Below, in pieces: positions 58,045-59,940 of a stretch of DNA of 59,940 nucleotides (the stretch's first letter is position 1; every line of letters begins with the position of its first letter). A program made the position numbers and the translations under genes. Origin of the DNA: an uncultured Oscillospiraceae bacterium (GTDB lineage Bacteria > Bacillota > Clostridia > Oscillospirales > Ruminococcaceae); assembly GCA_934465295.1 (NCBI GenBank), contig CAKSKU010000017.1:1-59940 (forward strand), in the 5' to 3' direction. The notes beneath the pieces were generated by a model. It was not told the origin of the DNA, did not search any database, and saw only the letters and a list, made by a program, of their open reading frames with translations.

Positions 58045-59397
58045 ATGCCACAGAAGTTTTGCCCGAATATTCCGGATAAAGTTATCAGAAATCATCTTAT
58101 TGCCGTTTTCGGCGTGTGCCTTGCATTCTGCATAATCAACCTTGTGACAGGTTATGCTCTGACAGGCATTTTAACGGCGGCTATGGGTATAATAGTTCCG
58201 CTTATCGTACTTATTTTTATGAGAAAAGCCTCAAACCTCACAAAGGGCATCTTTCTCACGCAGGCTACGGCCGTTGTTATAGTTGTCCTTTCGGCGACCA
58301 AGGGCGAGCTTCACACTATGGCTGCGCTTTTAGCCGCAAACTTTGCCATTGGCTCAATATATAACAGTGTGCTCAATATCGATATAACGTGGGTGCTTAC
58401 GAATGTGCTTCTCATTGCAGGTCTTTTTGTGAAGGACAAGGTCTACATAGGTGCGCCGAACAATGTTATCATCAACGGCGTTGCCGGAATAAACGTTGCA
58501 GCATTTATGCTGAGGCTTCTTATCAAAAATACCGTTTCGCTCCTCGGAAAAGCAGAGCAGGCTGCCGATGAAACAAAGGGACTTCTCGGTCAGGTCAAGC
58601 AGAAAATGGACGAAAGTGCCGCTCTGACCGAACGCCAGGCGGATATTATGCATCAGGTTTCCACTATCGCTTCGTCCCTCGGCGAATCGACCTCGTCCAT
58701 GCTCGATATTTCAAGCAGGCTTACAGCCGCTTCCGAGGAGCAGGCAAGCACCGTTGCAGATATCCTTTCCAACGTTGAAAACTTTGCCGAGGAATCGGAG
58801 AATTGCCTTAACGAAGCCGACGCAGCCGCCGAAGCCGCAGGTGAAAGCGCAGAAAAGCTCAACGAAAGCAACCGCAATATGCAGCAGATGGTGCGGACGA
58901 TGGAAGATATCAGCGAATCCTCGAATAAGATCAGCGGCATAATCAAGACTATCGAAGATATCTCGTTCCAGACAAATATCCTCGCCCTCAATGCAGCAGT
59001 CGAAGCCGCAAGAGCAGGTGCGGCAGGAAAGGGCTTCGCAGTCGTAGCCGATGAAGTCCGCAACCTCGCCAACAAGAGCGCAGAAGCCGCAAAGAACACC
59101 ACAGTCCTCATCAATGAGTCTATCAGCGCAGTAAACAGCGGAACCGAATTTGCAAGAACAGCGGCGGAACACATGGAAAGCATCATCGAATGTTCGCAGC
59201 GCAGCGAGAGCCACGCAAGAAAGATCGCAGAGCTCACAGGAGTGCAGAGAAATTCCGTAGACGATATAAAGTCAAGAATAGCAGCCGTTTCCGACGTTAT
59301 CACGCAGAATACCGAGACCGCATCGGAAAGTGCCGAAATAGCACGTTCCGTAAATGTAGAGATAGAAAAGATGAACGTTATCGTTGCGGGAAATTAA
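58045..59397 (+). CDS. Methyl-accepting chemotaxis-type membrane receptor
   Basis: A 450-residue receptor. Residues about 15-165 contain five to six hydrophobic segments with very short loops and no large external sensor domain, so it probably senses within or at the membrane. No HAMP domain is evident. The signalling region (about 180-450) has the receptor tip SFQTNILALNAAVEAARAGA with GKGFAVVADEVRNLANKS near residues 310-350. The start at 58045 (MPQKFCP) follows GGAGG; an ATG five codons earlier lacks one. It should signal to CheA through CheW, which are not in the window. It could also be a non-motility receptor. Confidence 0.9.
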   Translation: MPQKFCPNIPDKVIRNHLIAVFGVCLAFCIINLVTGYALTGILTAAMGIIVPLIVLIFMRKASNLTKGIFLTQATAVVIVVLSATKGELHTMAALLAANFAIGSIYNSVLNIDITWVLTNVLLIAGLFVKDKVYIGAPNNVIINGVAGINVAAFMLRLLIKNTVSLLGKAEQAADETKGLLGQVKQKMDESAALTERQADIMHQVSTIASSLGESTSSMLDISSRLTAASEEQASTVADILSNVENFAEESENCLNEADAAAEAAGESAEKLNESNRNMQQMVRTMEDISESSNKISGIIKTIEDISFQTNILALNAAVEAARAGAAGKGFAVVADEVRNLANKSAEAAKNTTVLINESISAVNSGTEFARTAAEHMESIIECSQRSESHARKIAELTGVQRNSVDDIKSRIAAVSDVITQNTETASESAEIARSVNVEIEKMNVIVAGN

Positions 59398-59404
59398 AGC
59401 TTAC

Positions 59405-59725
59405 ATAAAAAATAAAGTTTACGTCCACGCTTTTCAAAGGGTGGCAGGGGTCAAGGGGGCAGAGCCACCTTGTCGCTTCCGCAGAAGCGAAACTCCCTAA
59501 ACTTACAGCAAATGCATTGTTGCGATAAGCGTAATCACTATCAAATCAAAGGGCGCAATTCACACAAATAACGGTAAACTAACTATGAGAAATCAGTTTC
59601 GTAAAACCTAAAAATGTGAATTGCGCCATATTATTTTCCTCAAAATTCTGTCCTTGAAGCAAAAATCCACGAACGGAGTGAGTGGATTTGAAGCTTCAAC
59701 GCTGTATGAACGGCGATGTGATTAT
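59405..59725. repeat. Composite multi-hairpin repeat, single unit (locus R8)
   Basis: A forward half-unit right after the receptor stop: AAAGTTTACGTCCACGCTTT module, TCCGCAGAAGCGA hairpin, GGCGCAATTCACA stem (59552-59627) and the TTGAAGC...ATCCAC hairpin (about 59652-59702). No reverse partner follows. Confidence 0.8.
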
Positions 59726-59759
59726 GTTGGTAAAAACAATAATTATTCAAAAAAAGCAC

Positions 59760-59788
59760 TTGACATATATGCTCAATGAGTATATAAT
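59760..59788 (+). promoter_or_regulatory. Consensus promoter with operator in the spacer
   Basis: TTGACA (59760-59765), 17-bp spacer, TATAAT (59783-59788). The spacer is filled by a 19-bp palindrome with one mismatch, ATATGCTCA (59767-59775) and TGAGTATAT (59777-59785), the position of a strong repressor site. Confidence 0.75.
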
Positions 59789-59794
59789 ATAAAT

Positions 59795-59940
59795 ATAAAG
59801 AGGGCATACCGATAGACGGTCGCTCCCGTTATTGGCTAAAAAATAACCGCCATAGTTGGAAGCTTGATATGTACCCAGAATCCTGGACACAATAAAATAG
59901 CTTAACCCATGGATGCTAGCCTGTATAAAACAGGAGGCAT
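59795..59940 (+). ncRNA. Candidate structured leader RNA (cut by window edge)
   Basis: The 146 bases after the promoter contain no start codon with a ribosome site and show local pairing: CGTTATT with AATAACCG (about 59835-59856) and, at the very end, ATGC-TA-GCCTGT with ACAGG-A-GGCAT (about 59913-59940). This could be a riboswitch, a structured leader or the start of a stand-alone RNA. I recognise no named class (TPP, SAM, cobalamin, FMN, glycine, purine, T-box, SRP and tmRNA signatures are absent). Confidence 0.4.

Overview
The window looks like the chromosome of an anaerobic, spore-forming, probably chemotactic member of the Clostridia, most likely Ruminococcus or a close relative in Oscillospiraceae. 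The evidence is a clostridial-type rnfCDGEAB operon with its own ApbE, a clear Spo0A, a leucine T-box on leuA, a greA-lysS pair, strong AGGAGG ribosome sites with occasional TTG/GTG starts, textbook sigma-A promoters (TTGACA-17-TATAAT) and many dispersed palindromic repeats. No rRNA, tRNA, CRISPR array, prophage or complete insertion sequence was seen.

Layout. 1-1175: a gene-free repeat island (inverted composite repeat with a smaller palindromic element nested inside). 1176-8513: apbE, a NusG-II protein, a Gx transporter and rnfCDGEAB, i.e. an ion-pumping ferredoxin:NAD oxidoreductase plus the enzyme that flavinylates it. 8601-9481: an antitoxin with a decayed toxin, a promoter-to-terminator non-coding RNA candidate and a 59-residue protein. 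9672-13503: glycogen phosphorylase and a secreted nuclease. 14048-15077: three small HTH regulators. 15611-19095: valS, an HTH regulator and a CBS protein. 19393-20553: an orphan BMP-type lipoprotein. 21333-24994: PP2C phosphatase, a PocR-domain soluble chemoreceptor with a YjfB-like peptide, rlmH and a YycJ-like hydrolase. 25177-28010: orphan feoA, ytaF-like gene, birA. 28505-36442: an AgrC/LytTR-type two-component pair, then a run of secreted and membrane proteins of unknown role (two with beta-solenoid-like cores, plus VanZ and DUF3784 proteins) ending at a damaged ECF sigma factor. 36562-39324: a single-chain MmeI-like restriction-modification enzyme. 39452-43066: lysS, greA and a zinc-ribbon membrane protein. 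43624-48558: a sugar ABC importer without ATPase and its LacI regulator. 48836-50946: HPt, CheY-like and MshEN-CheX-like proteins. 51124-54262: a lipoprotein and an AlbA_2 regulator. 54350-57865: spo0A, a leucine T-box and leuA. 58045-59397: a membrane chemoreceptor. The right edge starts a new strongly promoted, operator-controlled transcript.

Three themes run through the window. First, ApbE next to Rnf: RnfD and RnfG carry the TGAT motif that ApbE modifies. Second, chemotaxis-like signalling parts (two receptors, HPt, CheY, CheX-like) are scattered among unrelated genes. Third, two repeat families fill the gene-free gaps: a 102-bp hairpin element (4 copies) whose arms co-vary between copies, and a modular multi-hairpin element (8 loci, 11 half-units) abutting stop codons and often ending in a terminator-like T tract. 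The best candidates for something undescribed are the two RNA candidates (9050-9262 and 59795 to the edge), the modular repeat family, and the secreted-protein operon at 30631-35700.
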